NCBI GenBank assembly: GCA_947424995.1
Contig: CANDYO010000037.1
Span: 1 to 14,869 of the forward strand
From: Rickettsiales bacterium
GTDB lineage: Bacteria; Pseudomonadota; Alphaproteobacteria; Rickettsiales; CANDYO01
Length of the DNA stretch: 14,869 nucleotides
Direction of reading: 5' to 3'
Positions 5,637 through 13,535 of the stretch are shown piece by piece. Position 1 is the first letter of the stretch; each line of letters begins with the position of its first letter. The position numbers and the translations under genes were made by a program. The notes beneath the pieces were generated by a model. It had not been told where the DNA came from, did not search any database, and was given only the letters and a program-made list of their open reading frames with translations.

Positions 5637-7002
5637 GATAAGAACACTAATTTCTTTCAGCTGTGGCGCAGCAATTACGATACTTAAGAGCGGAACAATT
5701 ATTCAATCAATCTACTTGAAGGAAAGTTTTATCCCAATAATAGTTTCTACAGTTGGACTAACTTTATCAGGAGCGTTATTACCAACTGAATATTATAAGC
5801 AAGTGAAAAAAGGCTATAAAGTAACTACGGTATTGAGCTCTATTTATGAGACTTATAAAAATTTTGGCACCACTCACGCCAAGTCCATAGCTCCTAAGCA
5901 TAAAAAAGAAAATCCTGCTAATAATAAAGTACATAAAGTATCTTTATTAAATAGTTTAGGTCACTTAGGATATAAGGCTGTTGATATAGCTTTTACATCT
6001 ATAATACCTACAATAATTGCTGATGAAGCAATAACTATTGCTAATGTTTTAACTAGTGATAACCCACTTGAATTAGCAAGTATTGTATCCGTTACTTATG
6101 GAGTAGTTATAGCTAGTGGGGATATTATAACCAATAACCCAATATATAGTTATGCGATTAAAACTATGGGACTATTATTGCCATCAATAGTTTTACCAAT
6201 GTTTGTTTTACCTGTTTACAGAGATAAGATTCAATCAGCTTGTAAAATGACTACCTCAATAAAAAATGGTTATATAATCTATAATGCTATACAAGAGCTT
6301 CAACATCCTGATCTTGACCGCTATAGAAAATATTATCAGACTAAAATTGATAAATTTGGGGTGTTTAAAGGAATGCCAAATAAAGATATTGTTATTGCTG
6401 ATAGGCTATATCAGCTTGATAAGGCGGGTAAAATATCTCTAGCTTCAATGGATTTGGTTTCAACGACTAAAATTATGCCAATGTTTATTGATAAAGTAGT
6501 TGAACCTATTTGGGGCAACGTTGATTCAGCCTTATCATTTAGCTTATTTATTATTAGAGGAGAATATTCACCTATAGTGGCTGCATTATTTATAGGTTCA
6601 GGTTTGTTGATTGCTCTTGATAGTAGTAGTATTATATTGAACCCCGTAATTAATCATGGTTCATTTATAGCTCCTGGAACTAATGTAAAGGCTGGCATCT
6701 TTCTATTGTCGTCAGCTTTATTTTCTCATAATATGAATTACAAACAAGCCAAAACAGCGTATAAGATAGCTACATATTTCAAAGTTGTCGCTAAAGTAGT
6801 GTATGCATTAGATAACTTTCAACAAGTGGATATTTTTTCTGGTAATAAAACTTTTGAACAAGTTATTAAAAACGATCAGTTTGTTGAAGGAACCACATTA
6901 GCTATAGATGCTGTAGCTGATATTATAGTAAAAGATTATTTAGTTTTTTCTATAAATTCCGTTATCTTAAATTGTATTGGAGTGGCTAATCCTATCGATT
7001 AG
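5635..7002 (+). CDS. Multi-pass membrane protein with internal triplication, function unknown
   Basis: A 455-aa protein I do not recognise. Hydrophobic segments lie at about 31-50 (SFIPIIVSTVGLTLSGALLP), 117-138, 145-165, 177-195 (TMGLLLPSIVLPMFVLPVY), 312-329 (SPIVAALFIGSGLLIALD), 352-363 and 434-450. Three related stretches each join a hydrophobic helix to a Lys/Tyr-rich amphipathic helix: 53-77 (YYKQVKKGYKVTTVLSSIYE), 195-220 (YRDKIQSACKMTTSIKNGYI) and 368-395 (NYKQAKTAYKIATYFKVVAK). A second repeated block appears at 117-170, 280-340 and partly 423-450, so the protein seems built of about three units of 150-160 residues. No signal peptide or catalytic motif is visible. The next in-frame ATG lies far downstream, so 5635 is the best start despite poor ribosome-site sequence and a hairpin over it. 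Membrane location is likely; everything else is open. Confidence 0.75.
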   Translation: MIRTLISFSCGAAITILKSGTIIQSIYLKESFIPIIVSTVGLTLSGALLPTEYYKQVKKGYKVTTVLSSIYETYKNFGTTHAKSIAPKHKKENPANNKVHKVSLLNSLGHLGYKAVDIAFTSIIPTIIADEAITIANVLTSDNPLELASIVSVTYGVVIASGDIITNNPIYSYAIKTMGLLLPSIVLPMFVLPVYRDKIQSACKMTTSIKNGYIIYNAIQELQHPDLDRYRKYYQTKIDKFGVFKGMPNKDIVIADRLYQLDKAGKISLASMDLVSTTKIMPMFIDKVVEPIWGNVDSALSFSLFIIRGEYSPIVAALFIGSGLLIALDSSSIILNPVINHGSFIAPGTNVKAGIFLLSSALFSHNMNYKQAKTAYKIATYFKVVAKVVYALDNFQQVDIFSGNKTFEQVIKNDQFVEGTTLAIDAVADIIVKDYLVFSINSVILNCIGVANPID

Positions 7003-7145
7003 ACTATTCTATACAGCGCTTGATATTGAACTGATTATTAGTGCTATAATTTTGTTCCTTATTTAATGTAATTTAGCTTGATAGTTTATAAGGGCTTATG
7101 TTAGACTCACCATCTGAAATTTGATTAAAGCTTAAGTAGCTAAAA

Positions 7146-7976
7146 ATGACATTAAAACAATTTTTCCAGATTATTATCTTATCATTCTATTCATCTGGAC
7201 TATACTTGAATGTGACTAAAAAATGGCAACATTGGGGACTCGGGTTTCTTTTACGTTTTTCGATTTTGGTAGCAATTATTACTTCAATTGTCTCGCTTAT
7301 TTTTGTTGCTTCATTTGATTTTTCTAATTCTTCTCTCACTCCATTAATCAATCAAATACCTGAACTCAAAATTGAAAATGACAAAGCCAGTTTAGTAGAT
7401 GATAAAACCATCCTACCGCTACAAATTCAATATCCTGGTACCAATAAAGTAGTGGTTATTATTGATTTAAGTATTGATTCAGCTGATAAATATCAACAAG
7501 ATGTAGTGGTTTTTACTAGTGATAGGGTTGCTTTTAACTTCGTGGCTTCTACAAACGCTATTGCTATCTCTTATCATGACTTATTGCTTGGTAGTTCAAT
7601 TACATCTATCACTCCACAAAATTTAATTTCTATATTAACAGCGAACCAACAAAAAATCATTGGGATAATTTTATTCTTAGGAGTACCAGTTGGTAGTTTG
7701 ATCTATTTCTTACTTACACTGCTTAGATCGCTTTTTTATGCTGCTATGGCTGGTGTGATGGTTAGATTACTGAATTTTAATCTAGATTATAAGCAATTAG
7801 TTAGATTGGCGATAATTGCCAATGTGCCAACGGTTATTCTAACAACAATGTTATCATTAATATTTTTCGCTACTAGCTTTGCCTATTATATTCAATTTAT
7901 TACTGATAGCTTATATTTAGGTTATTTTATGTGGGTAGTGATGCTTTGTGGAAGAAAAACTGCCTCGCCTAAATGA
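7146..7976 (+). CDS. DUF1189-family inner-membrane protein
   Basis: A 276-aa protein with the typical DUF1189 plan. A short amphipathic start (TLKQFFQIIILSFYSSGLY) precedes one membrane helix at about 33-56 (GFLLRFSILVAIITSIVSLI). An extra-membrane domain of about 110 residues follows (60-168, with LPLQIQYPG and VVVIIDLSI). A cluster of three or four helices ends the protein: 171-193, 195-208, 219-243 and 255-267. The family's function is unknown. The start has only a weak upstream purine run (AAGTAG). Gaps of 143 nt upstream and 106 nt downstream suggest its own transcript. Family assignment is from pattern recognition and is fairly secure. Confidence 0.75.
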   Translation: MTLKQFFQIIILSFYSSGLYLNVTKKWQHWGLGFLLRFSILVAIITSIVSLIFVASFDFSNSSLTPLINQIPELKIENDKASLVDDKTILPLQIQYPGTNKVVVIIDLSIDSADKYQQDVVVFTSDRVAFNFVASTNAIAISYHDLLLGSSITSITPQNLISILTANQQKIIGIILFLGVPVGSLIYFLLTLLRSLFYAAMAGVMVRLLNFNLDYKQLVRLAIIANVPTVILTTMLSLIFFATSFAYYIQFITDSLYLGYFMWVVMLCGRKTASPK

Positions 7977-8020
7977 TATTAAATTATCGATAACCTACTT
8001 AAATGTAAAATCATATAATC

Positions 8021-8049
8021 TTGATAGTTCAGCTATGATATGTTAAAGT
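8021..8049 (+). promoter_or_regulatory. Candidate promoter of hemC
   Basis: TTGATA (8021-8026) and TAAAGT (8044-8049) are spaced 17 nt, a reasonable sigma-70 match about 33 nt before the hemC ATG. A separate TATAAT at 8014-8019 is an alternative -10 with a poor -35. Neither has been tested against background. Confidence 0.35.
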
Positions 8050-8082
8050 GCAGCCAATGAATCGTTTTAAGGTAATATACAA

Positions 8083-8976
8083 ATGAAATATAAGGTTGGC
8101 ACTCGTGATAGTAAGTTAGCGCTTATTCAAGCAGAATTAGTCTGTGAATCTATAGTCAGTGCCAATCCGCATTTATCTATCCAATTTGAACTCGTGAAAA
8201 TTAAGACTTTAGGCGATAAAATATTACATAAAAATTTAGTTGATATAGGTGGAAAAAACCTCTTTATTAAAGAAATTGAAGAAGCATTAATAGCCAAAAA
8301 AATAGATTTCGCAGTCCATTCCTTAAAAGACATGACAGCTAAACTTGATCCTCAATTGTCTATAGCAGCCTGTTTAGAGCGTGAAGATCCTAGAGATGCT
8401 TTAGTCTCAGAAAATTACAAGCATTTAGATGATCTACCAAATGGAGCTTTAATAGGGACTTCTTCGATTAGAAGAAAACATTTAGCCTTGCATTATCGAC
8501 CAGATTTAATGAGTATAGCATTTAGAGGTAATGTATTAACTAGGCTTGAAAAGTTAAAGCAAAAACAAGTTGATGCTACTTTCTTAGCGGTTGCAGGTTT
8601 AAAAAGGCTTAAAATAGAGCGAAGCTTATATCACCCTATAGAAGTGAATGAATTTTTGCCAGCAATTTCTCAAGGAGTGATTGGCGTTGAATGTCGTTTA
8701 GAAGATAGTGACTTATATCAATTATTGCGCAGTGTAAATCATCAAGAGACTGAAATAGCAACCATTGCTGAGAGAGGTTTTTTAGAGTATTTAGAAGCTG
8801 ATTGTTCTGCTCCAATAGCTGCTTATGCGACTATATCAAATGAACAAATCAATCTTGATTGTTTGGTTATTGATCCACAAGGAAAAATTCATAAAACTAA
8901 TATCAAGGGAAAAATCGAAGAAGCTCACAATTTAGGGTCCGAAGCTGGATCAAGGCTTAAATCATTTCTTGCATGA
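8083..8976 (+). CDS. hemC: Hydroxymethylbilane synthase (porphobilinogen deaminase)
   Basis: Cytoplasmic enzyme of tetrapyrrole synthesis that joins four porphobilinogen molecules into linear hydroxymethylbilane. At 297 aa it is about normal length. Seen motifs: start KVGTRDSKLALIQAELV (4-20), KTLGDKI (41-47), GGKNLFIKEIEEAL (56-69), catalytic Asp83 in HSLKDM (79-84), substrate-binding arginines in GTSSIRRK (125-132) and RGNVLTRL (148-155), ISQGVIGVEC (195-204), and Cys241 in EADCSAPIAAYA, which carries the dipyrromethane cofactor. AAGGTAA at a suitable distance upstream supports the start. The product goes to HemD, whose gene lies 218 nt downstream beyond a folded repeat, so the two may no longer share a simple operon. 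Confidence 0.97.
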   Translation: MKYKVGTRDSKLALIQAELVCESIVSANPHLSIQFELVKIKTLGDKILHKNLVDIGGKNLFIKEIEEALIAKKIDFAVHSLKDMTAKLDPQLSIAACLEREDPRDALVSENYKHLDDLPNGALIGTSSIRRKHLALHYRPDLMSIAFRGNVLTRLEKLKQKQVDATFLAVAGLKRLKIERSLYHPIEVNEFLPAISQGVIGVECRLEDSDLYQLLRSVNHQETEIATIAERGFLEYLEADCSAPIAAYATISNEQINLDCLVIDPQGKIHKTNIKGKIEEAHNLGSEAGSRLKSFLA

Positions 8977-9011
8977 GATTGCGGTATGGGTTAAGATCGC
9001 CTTTGAAACAC

Positions 9012-9139
9012 GTGAGGTCGTCACCCTTGGCCGAAGGCCGAGGGTCCAGAAAAATTCTTTTAAATAGCTAGAGATTCAATGGGTTTTAAAAGATTTCAAC
9101 TGGATTCTCTCCAAGCGTTGCTTGGCAAGAATGACGTCA
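9012..9139. repeat. Folded palindromic repeat element between hemC and hemD
   Basis: This non-coding block can fold into a symmetrical multi-arm structure. Outer arms CGTCACCCTT and AAGAATGACG (9019-9028, 9127-9136) pair at 8 of 10 positions. Hairpin A at 9023-9045 has a 10-bp stem with GAA loop (ACCCTTGGCC/GGCCGAGGGT). A long central stem pairs 9045-9065 with 9084-9104 (TCCAG...TCTTTTAAA). Hairpin C at 9111-9125 is CCAAGC-GTT-GCTTGG. Similar AATGACG-ended palindromic repeats are scattered between rickettsial genes. It is probably a non-autonomous mobile or MITE-like element; no coding potential is seen. Confidence 0.75.
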
Positions 9140-9194
9140 TTTTAAACTCTAAAGCCAGTAAAAAACTTAAGCTATTTTATAGGCTTATTGCATC

Positions 9195-9866
9195 ATGAAA
9201 ATTCTTATTACTCGTCCAATTACTGAGGCTCTAGAACTTGCAGAGCAATTAACTGATATGGGGCATGAAGCAATTATTGCTCCGCTACTTGAAATTCATT
9301 TAGTTGATAATCTTGATTTAGATAGTTTTGAGCAATATAATGCTATAGTTATTAGTAGCAAAAATGCAATCAAAGCTATTGCAAATGCCAATAAACAGTT
9401 AAAATTATTAATAGTTGGAGAGCAAACCGCAGAATTTGCAAAATCATTAGGCTTTGTTAATAGCGTTTTCGCTGGTGAAAATATATTAGAGCTGCAAGAA
9501 GCTATAAAATCTTATAACAATTTATTATATCTATCTGGAGAAAATATAACTACTGATCTATCCCATCTTGGGATTAAGCGGCAGGTAGTTTATTGGGCTG
9601 AACCAATTATAGCGAATGGTCTTACAGAATTCGTAAAATTAGAGCAGCAGAAGTTATGTCTGTTTTTTTCAGCAAGGACGGCGCAGGTTTTTGTAGACTT
9701 TATTACTAGTCATGGACTACAATCATATTGTCAGAATATTATTGCTTTAAGCTTAAGTAACAAAATACAGAGTAGCTTAGAAAAATTAAAATTTAAAACC
9801 TGCCAAGCTGCTGATAAGCCTACTTCTAGGGATCTAATTAAGTTAATAGATAGAGTGTTGAAATAA
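9195..9866 (+). CDS. hemD: Uroporphyrinogen-III synthase
   Basis: Cytoplasmic enzyme that closes hydroxymethylbilane into uroporphyrinogen III with inversion of ring D, directly after HemC. At 223 aa it is slightly short but complete. The family is poorly conserved; visible marks are the start KILITRP (2-8) with a helix EALELAEQLTDMGH, ISSKNAI (53-59), VGEQTAEFAKSLGF (74-87), YLSGEN (112-117), LFFSARTAQVFVDFI (156-170) and the end ADKPTSRDLIKLI (206-218). These belong to the two lobes of the HEM4 fold. The ATG has no good ribosome site. Its stop codon touches the next gene's ATG, placing hemD at the head of the run through era. No promoter is obvious, so the adjacent repeat element may influence expression. 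Confidence 0.93.
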   Translation: MKILITRPITEALELAEQLTDMGHEAIIAPLLEIHLVDNLDLDSFEQYNAIVISSKNAIKAIANANKQLKLLIVGEQTAEFAKSLGFVNSVFAGENILELQEAIKSYNNLLYLSGENITTDLSHLGIKRQVVYWAEPIIANGLTEFVKLEQQKLCLFFSARTAQVFVDFITSHGLQSYCQNIIALSLSNKIQSSLEKLKFKTCQAADKPTSRDLIKLIDRVLK

Positions 9867-10703
9867 ATGGACGAAAAGCTAGCTGAACGTAATTATAAAG
9901 CTTCAAAATGGTTTAGTAATAAAAGCTTTGTCCTATCTTTATTTTTTATATTTGGCATAGTTGTTCTAGTTTTGCTATACGTGAATTTTAAATTCACCTA
10001 TCAATTTAGTGGAATTAATCAGCAAATTGCCGCACTAGATTCTAATCAGTCAGAATTAAAACAAGTTTCAGAGCAGCTGTTAAGTTCTAAAAGTCAAGTA
10101 TCTAATCTTACTAATGCTCCTATAGTGGCTCTGCCTGTAGTAGCAACTCAACAAGAACAGCCATGCCAAGCGTTATTACATTTTACTCAAGGCTATTATC
10201 AAATGCGTTTGCAAGCAGAGCAAGGCGAAAATTTTAATAGTAAGTTATTAGAATTAAATGAATATGTGGTTAGTATAGTTGAAATAAATAATAATTTATC
10301 AGCTTTATCTTCTCTGGCTTCTAAAAATATAGAAGATAGTTATTTAGCAGATGAATTTAATAATTTGGTAAGAGACTTATATGGTAATGAATATTCAAAC
10401 AGTCTTTGGCGTAATTATCTTAAGAAGCTGATTTTCATTAGGCCAATTGGTGAAAGAGCTATTGAAAAGGGTGGAATGGATAAAGAAATTATACTAGCTG
10501 AATATGCTTTAGCTCAGAAAAACTTTATCGATGCTAATAGTCATTTAGAAAACTTATCTAAGTATTTAGAAGCAGGCAATTTAAGAAAATTACAAGAAAT
10601 ACAATTAATATTACAAAATAAATTGGCAATTAAAGAAGCTTTTATCAGCTTGGATCAGTTATTGGCTAAGCAGTATAGTTGCAGTATAGTGGTGAGCAAA
10701 TAA
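9867..10703 (+). CDS. Mic60/mitofilin-like inner-membrane protein
   Basis: A 278-aa protein with a short cytoplasmic N-terminus, one membrane helix at about 21-40 (FVLSLFFIFGIVVLVLLYVN), a probable coiled coil at 48-80 (INQQIAALDSNQSELKQVSE), and a helical C-terminal region with WRNYLKKLIFIRP (181-193) and AEYALAQKNFIDANSHLENL (211-230), like the end of alphaproteobacterial mitofilin (COG4223-type) proteins. Identification relies on this architecture and on position between hemD and a HemY-like gene, the usual place in alphaproteobacteria. Relatives are ancestral to mitochondrial Mic60 and shape membranes; this copy is short, so function could differ. The ATG follows the hemD stop with no gap, suggesting translational coupling. 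Confidence 0.78.
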   Translation: MDEKLAERNYKASKWFSNKSFVLSLFFIFGIVVLVLLYVNFKFTYQFSGINQQIAALDSNQSELKQVSEQLLSSKSQVSNLTNAPIVALPVVATQQEQPCQALLHFTQGYYQMRLQAEQGENFNSKLLELNEYVVSIVEINNNLSALSSLASKNIEDSYLADEFNNLVRDLYGNEYSNSLWRNYLKKLIFIRPIGERAIEKGGMDKEIILAEYALAQKNFIDANSHLENLSKYLEAGNLRKLQEIQLILQNKLAIKEAFISLDQLLAKQYSCSIVVSK

Positions 10704-10705
10704 GT

Positions 10706-11905
10706 ATGCGGATTATATTATATCTTTTAGTATTAGTGATTTTACTCGGTGCGATATGGGTTCCTTTAAGTGGTGAAGAGCAAATTATTGTTGAATGGTT
10801 TGGTTATCATTTAGAAGTTTCAGCAATATTAGCTATTCCGTTATTACTAGTATTTTTTTTAGTTGCTTTTCTTATCACCTATTTTTTAATTTTTTTAAAA
10901 AATATTCCTAGTTCATTGCATAAATATTATCAAGAAAAGCAAAACCACCAAGATCTATTATTATTGCTAAGCGGATTTGCTGAATTATATAGCGATGATC
11001 TAAGTAAGATGAAACAAATATTAAAAAAAGTGAATGTTGCCCGAGATAATCAGCAGATGCAATTAATTAAACCATTATTATTATTATTTATTAGTAAATG
11101 TAATGAAATTCAGTATAAGAATAATAAGGACTATGAAGAAGATCTAGAAGATTCATATAAGCAGTTACTTGACGCTGATAAAATGAAGATGATTGCCTTA
11201 AATGGGCTGATAAGTTTGAGAATGGATCAAAAAAGATATCATGAAGCGTTAATTTTCGCAGAAAAGGCTTTTGCTTTGCAAGCGAAAACAGATTGGCTAT
11301 TAAAAGATTTAATCGAGATTTATACAGAATTAGAGCTTTATGATAAAGCTGAAAAAACAATTAATAAAGCAGCCAGTTATGATTTTATTAACAAAAGCGA
11401 GAGTAACGTTTTGTTAGTAGCCAATTTTATTAACCATGCTAACTACTGCATCACTCATTCAAAAGTTAGTGAAGCAACTAATTTATTAGAAAGAGCGTTA
11501 AAAATTGATCCTGATAATATCGATGCAGTTATTATTTTAGCTAGATTTTATGTTCAAGACAATGATAGAAAGGCTGCCTACAAAGTTATAGAAAAAGCAT
11601 GGAAAAAAGCTCCATCGATTGAGCTGGCTAAATTTATGCTTAGTCTCCACCAAGATTATCCTTTAAATAAAAAAGTTCAATTGTTAGAAAAAATAATAAG
11701 TTTAAGTCCAGAAGCTGAAGAAGGTTATATAGTGTTAGCTGAATTATTTGTTGAAGAAAATATGTTAGTTCAGGCTAGAATAATAATGGACAAGCTGTTA
11801 GAGTTACACGCTCCTAATTATAATATAAGCAAGTTAATGGCTTTAATTGAAACTAAATCTCAGAATAAACATGCAGTAATAATAAATTGGCTCAATAAAT
11901 TATGA
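10706..11905 (+). CDS. HemY-like membrane protein with TPR repeats
   Basis: The ATG at 10706, 2 nt after the previous stop, gives 399 aa. A TTG at 10679 in the same frame would add nine polar residues and overlap the previous gene; the ATG start fits the family better and has GGTGAG upstream. Two membrane helices occupy about 1-20 (MRIILYLLVLVILLGAIWVP) and 38-64, the HemY_N arrangement, followed by a helical domain with TPR-like units such as EALIFAEKAFALQAKTDWLL, YDKAEKTINKAASYDF, ATNLLERALKIDPDNIDAVI and RKAAYKVIEKAWKKAP. This alphaproteobacterial/gammaproteobacterial HemY accompanies hem genes but its role is unclear; it is not the HemY protoporphyrinogen oxidase. Its TGA overlaps the rnc ATG by 4 nt. 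Confidence 0.85.
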   Translation: MRIILYLLVLVILLGAIWVPLSGEEQIIVEWFGYHLEVSAILAIPLLLVFFLVAFLITYFLIFLKNIPSSLHKYYQEKQNHQDLLLLLSGFAELYSDDLSKMKQILKKVNVARDNQQMQLIKPLLLLFISKCNEIQYKNNKDYEEDLEDSYKQLLDADKMKMIALNGLISLRMDQKRYHEALIFAEKAFALQAKTDWLLKDLIEIYTELELYDKAEKTINKAASYDFINKSESNVLLVANFINHANYCITHSKVSEATNLLERALKIDPDNIDAVIILARFYVQDNDRKAAYKVIEKAWKKAPSIELAKFMLSLHQDYPLNKKVQLLEKIISLSPEAEEGYIVLAELFVEENMLVQARIIMDKLLELHAPNYNISKLMALIETKSQNKHAVIINWLNKL

Positions 11906-12579
11906 TTAATCAGGTGTTAGATTACAACTTTAGCAATCCGTATCTACTTAAAGAAGCTCTCACTCACCCAAGCATATCCGTTATTAGAGATAAATATAAT
12001 GCTAATATAATTAATTATGAACGGCTAGAATTTTTAGGAGATTCAGTATTAAATTTAGTAATAGCTGAATTACTAATGAAACAATTTCCTGAGGAAGATG
12101 AAGGAAAACTAGCTAAAAGAAGAAGTAGTTTAGTAGCTGGAGAATTCTTAGCTAGCTTAAGCCATGAAGTTGGTTTAGGTTTACTGATGGAGATGACAAA
12201 CGCAGAAGCAAAATTAGGCGGTAGAGAAAACGACCATAATCTAGAAAATGTTTTGGAAGCGGTAATTGGAGCGATATATTTAGATTCTAGCTTAGATGCT
12301 GTCAAGTCAGTTATTCATAGATTATGGCAACCTTTTATTGATTCTATGATAGAAGTTCCCACTGATCCTAAAAGTAAATTACAAGAAATTTTGCAAAAAG
12401 ATGGCCATCCATTGCCTAAATATGAATTAATTGAATCAGCTGGACCGGGGCATATGTTAACCTTTAAAATGAAATTAAAAATTCCAGGTTTTCAAGAAGT
12501 TATCGGTGAAGGAAAATCAAAACAACAAGCTGAAAAGCAAGCAGCAATTTTATTGCTAGCTCAAATAGAGAAAAAATAA
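11902..12579 (+). CDS. rnc: Ribonuclease III
   Basis: Double-strand-specific endoribonuclease that cuts rRNA precursors and other structured RNA. At 225 aa it has normal length. The catalytic domain carries the signature YERLEFLGDSVLNLVI (39-54), with Glu40, Glu43 and Asp47 at metal-binding positions, and ENVLEAVIGAIYLD (115-128) with the key Glu119. A double-stranded-RNA-binding domain fills about 155-223 (DPKSKLQEILQKDGHPLPKY; GEGKSKQQAEKQAA). The metal-ligand position usually held by Asp (E. coli Asp114) appears to be Asn116, noted as a finding. The ATG overlaps the HemY-like stop (ATGA), a sign of coupled translation, and era follows after 1 nt. In Rickettsia I recall rnc following lepB; here the preceding gene is the HemY-like gene. 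Confidence 0.96.
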   Translation: MINQVLDYNFSNPYLLKEALTHPSISVIRDKYNANIINYERLEFLGDSVLNLVIAELLMKQFPEEDEGKLAKRRSSLVAGEFLASLSHEVGLGLLMEMTNAEAKLGGRENDHNLENVLEAVIGAIYLDSSLDAVKSVIHRLWQPFIDSMIEVPTDPKSKLQEILQKDGHPLPKYELIESAGPGHMLTFKMKLKIPGFQEVIGEGKSKQQAEKQAAILLLAQIEKK

Positions 12580-12580
12580 T

Positions 12581-13495
12581 ATGACTAAAGCAGCCTTCGT
12601 AGCCATTTGTGGTTCACCTAATGTTGGTAAATCAACTATCTTAAATCATATTATGGGTAGCAAACTTTCCATTGTTAGCCCTAAAGTGCAAACCACTAGA
12701 ACTACCTTGAAAGCAATCCATAATCAAGGCGATACTCAATTGGTATTTGTCGATACTCCGGGTATTTTTACACCCACGAGGCTGCTTGAAGAAGCTATAG
12801 TTAAAACAGCTTGGTCAGGTTTACAAGGTATCGATATAGTGTTATTGGTAGTTGATGCGGTGAGGGGGATGTGTCTTGATAGTCAACATATTTTAGCTAA
12901 ATTAACGCAGCAAAAAATTCAGCCGATTCTTCTTTTAAACAAAAAAGATTTGGTGACTAAAGAGAAGCTTAATAGGTTAATAGAAGAATATAAAGATAAA
13001 GGCTTTAAGGAAATTATTACAATTTCAGCGATAAAAGATGAAGGTGTAGAAGAGTTATTAAATTATTTAGTAACCCAAGCACCTGAGGCTGAATGGTATT
13101 TTCCAGAAGATCAACTAACAACAGCGCCATTACGCGTTTTAGCTTCTGAGATTACTCGAGAAAAGTTATTTTTAAACCTTTCTGATGAACTGCCTTACAA
13201 CTTAACTGTTGAAACAGAATCATGGGAAGAGCAAAAAAACGGTAGCATTAAAGTTAATCAGTTGATTTTTGTAGCTCGTGATACTCATAAACAAATTATC
13301 CTTGGCGCTAAAGGACAAATGATTAAGAAAATTGGTATGTTAGCAAGGCAAGAAATTGAAGAATTAACTGGCTGCAAAATCCATTTATTCTTATTTGTAA
13401 AAGTTAGAGAAAATTGGTTTAGTGACCCTGAACGTTACCATTATCTTGGTATGGAAAAGCCCAGCAAGCCAAATAAGCCCAATAAACATAAATAA
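12581..13495 (+). CDS. era: GTPase Era
   Basis: Essential GTPase that binds 16S rRNA near its 3' end and helps 30S subunit assembly, working in the same process as RNase III next door. At 304 aa it is normal length. G motifs: GSPNVGKS (11-18), TTRTT (38-42), DTPG (58-61), NKKD (120-123) and SAIKDEG (149-155). The linker ELPYNLTVETE (203-213) and KH domain with GAKGQMIKKIG (242-252) and IHLFLFVKVRENW (267-279) are typical of Era. The C-terminal tail PSKPNKPNKHK is short and basic. The ATG is 1 nt after the rnc stop, with a weak purine run in the rnc end. It is the last gene of the run, followed by a strong hairpin. Confidence 0.97.
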   Translation: MTKAAFVAICGSPNVGKSTILNHIMGSKLSIVSPKVQTTRTTLKAIHNQGDTQLVFVDTPGIFTPTRLLEEAIVKTAWSGLQGIDIVLLVVDAVRGMCLDSQHILAKLTQQKIQPILLLNKKDLVTKEKLNRLIEEYKDKGFKEIITISAIKDEGVEELLNYLVTQAPEAEWYFPEDQLTTAPLRVLASEITREKLFLNLSDELPYNLTVETESWEEQKNGSIKVNQLIFVARDTHKQIILGAKGQMIKKIGMLARQEIEELTGCKIHLFLFVKVRENWFSDPERYHYLGMEKPSKPNKPNKHK

Positions 13496-13497
13496 AC

Positions 13498-13524
13498 ACA
13501 AGGCAGAAATGAATTCTGCCTTGT
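13498..13524. terminator. Hairpin terminator between converging genes
   Basis: ACAAGGCAGAA (13498-13508) and TTCTGCCTTGT (13514-13524) pair perfectly over 11 bp around a 5-nt loop. It lies 3 nt after the era stop and 12 nt beyond the stop of the facing gene. On the minus strand it is followed by a T-rich stretch (TGTTTATTTATGTTTATT), so it should work best for that gene; on the plus strand the downstream sequence lacks a T tract. Confidence 0.8.
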
Positions 13525-13535
13525 ACCGATTAGTA

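Noticed and set aside
8127..8333. Minus-strand open frame inside hemC
   Set aside because: Antisense shadow of a clearly conserved enzyme gene.
10679..10705. TTG start extending the HemY-like protein by nine residues
   Set aside because: It would overlap the previous gene and add polar residues before the first membrane helix; the ATG at 10706 gives the usual family N-terminus.
11091..11360. Minus-strand open frame inside the HemY-like gene
   Set aside because: Antisense shadow, no recognisable protein features.
12015..12305. Minus-strand open frame inside rnc
   Set aside because: Antisense shadow of the RNase III catalytic domain.
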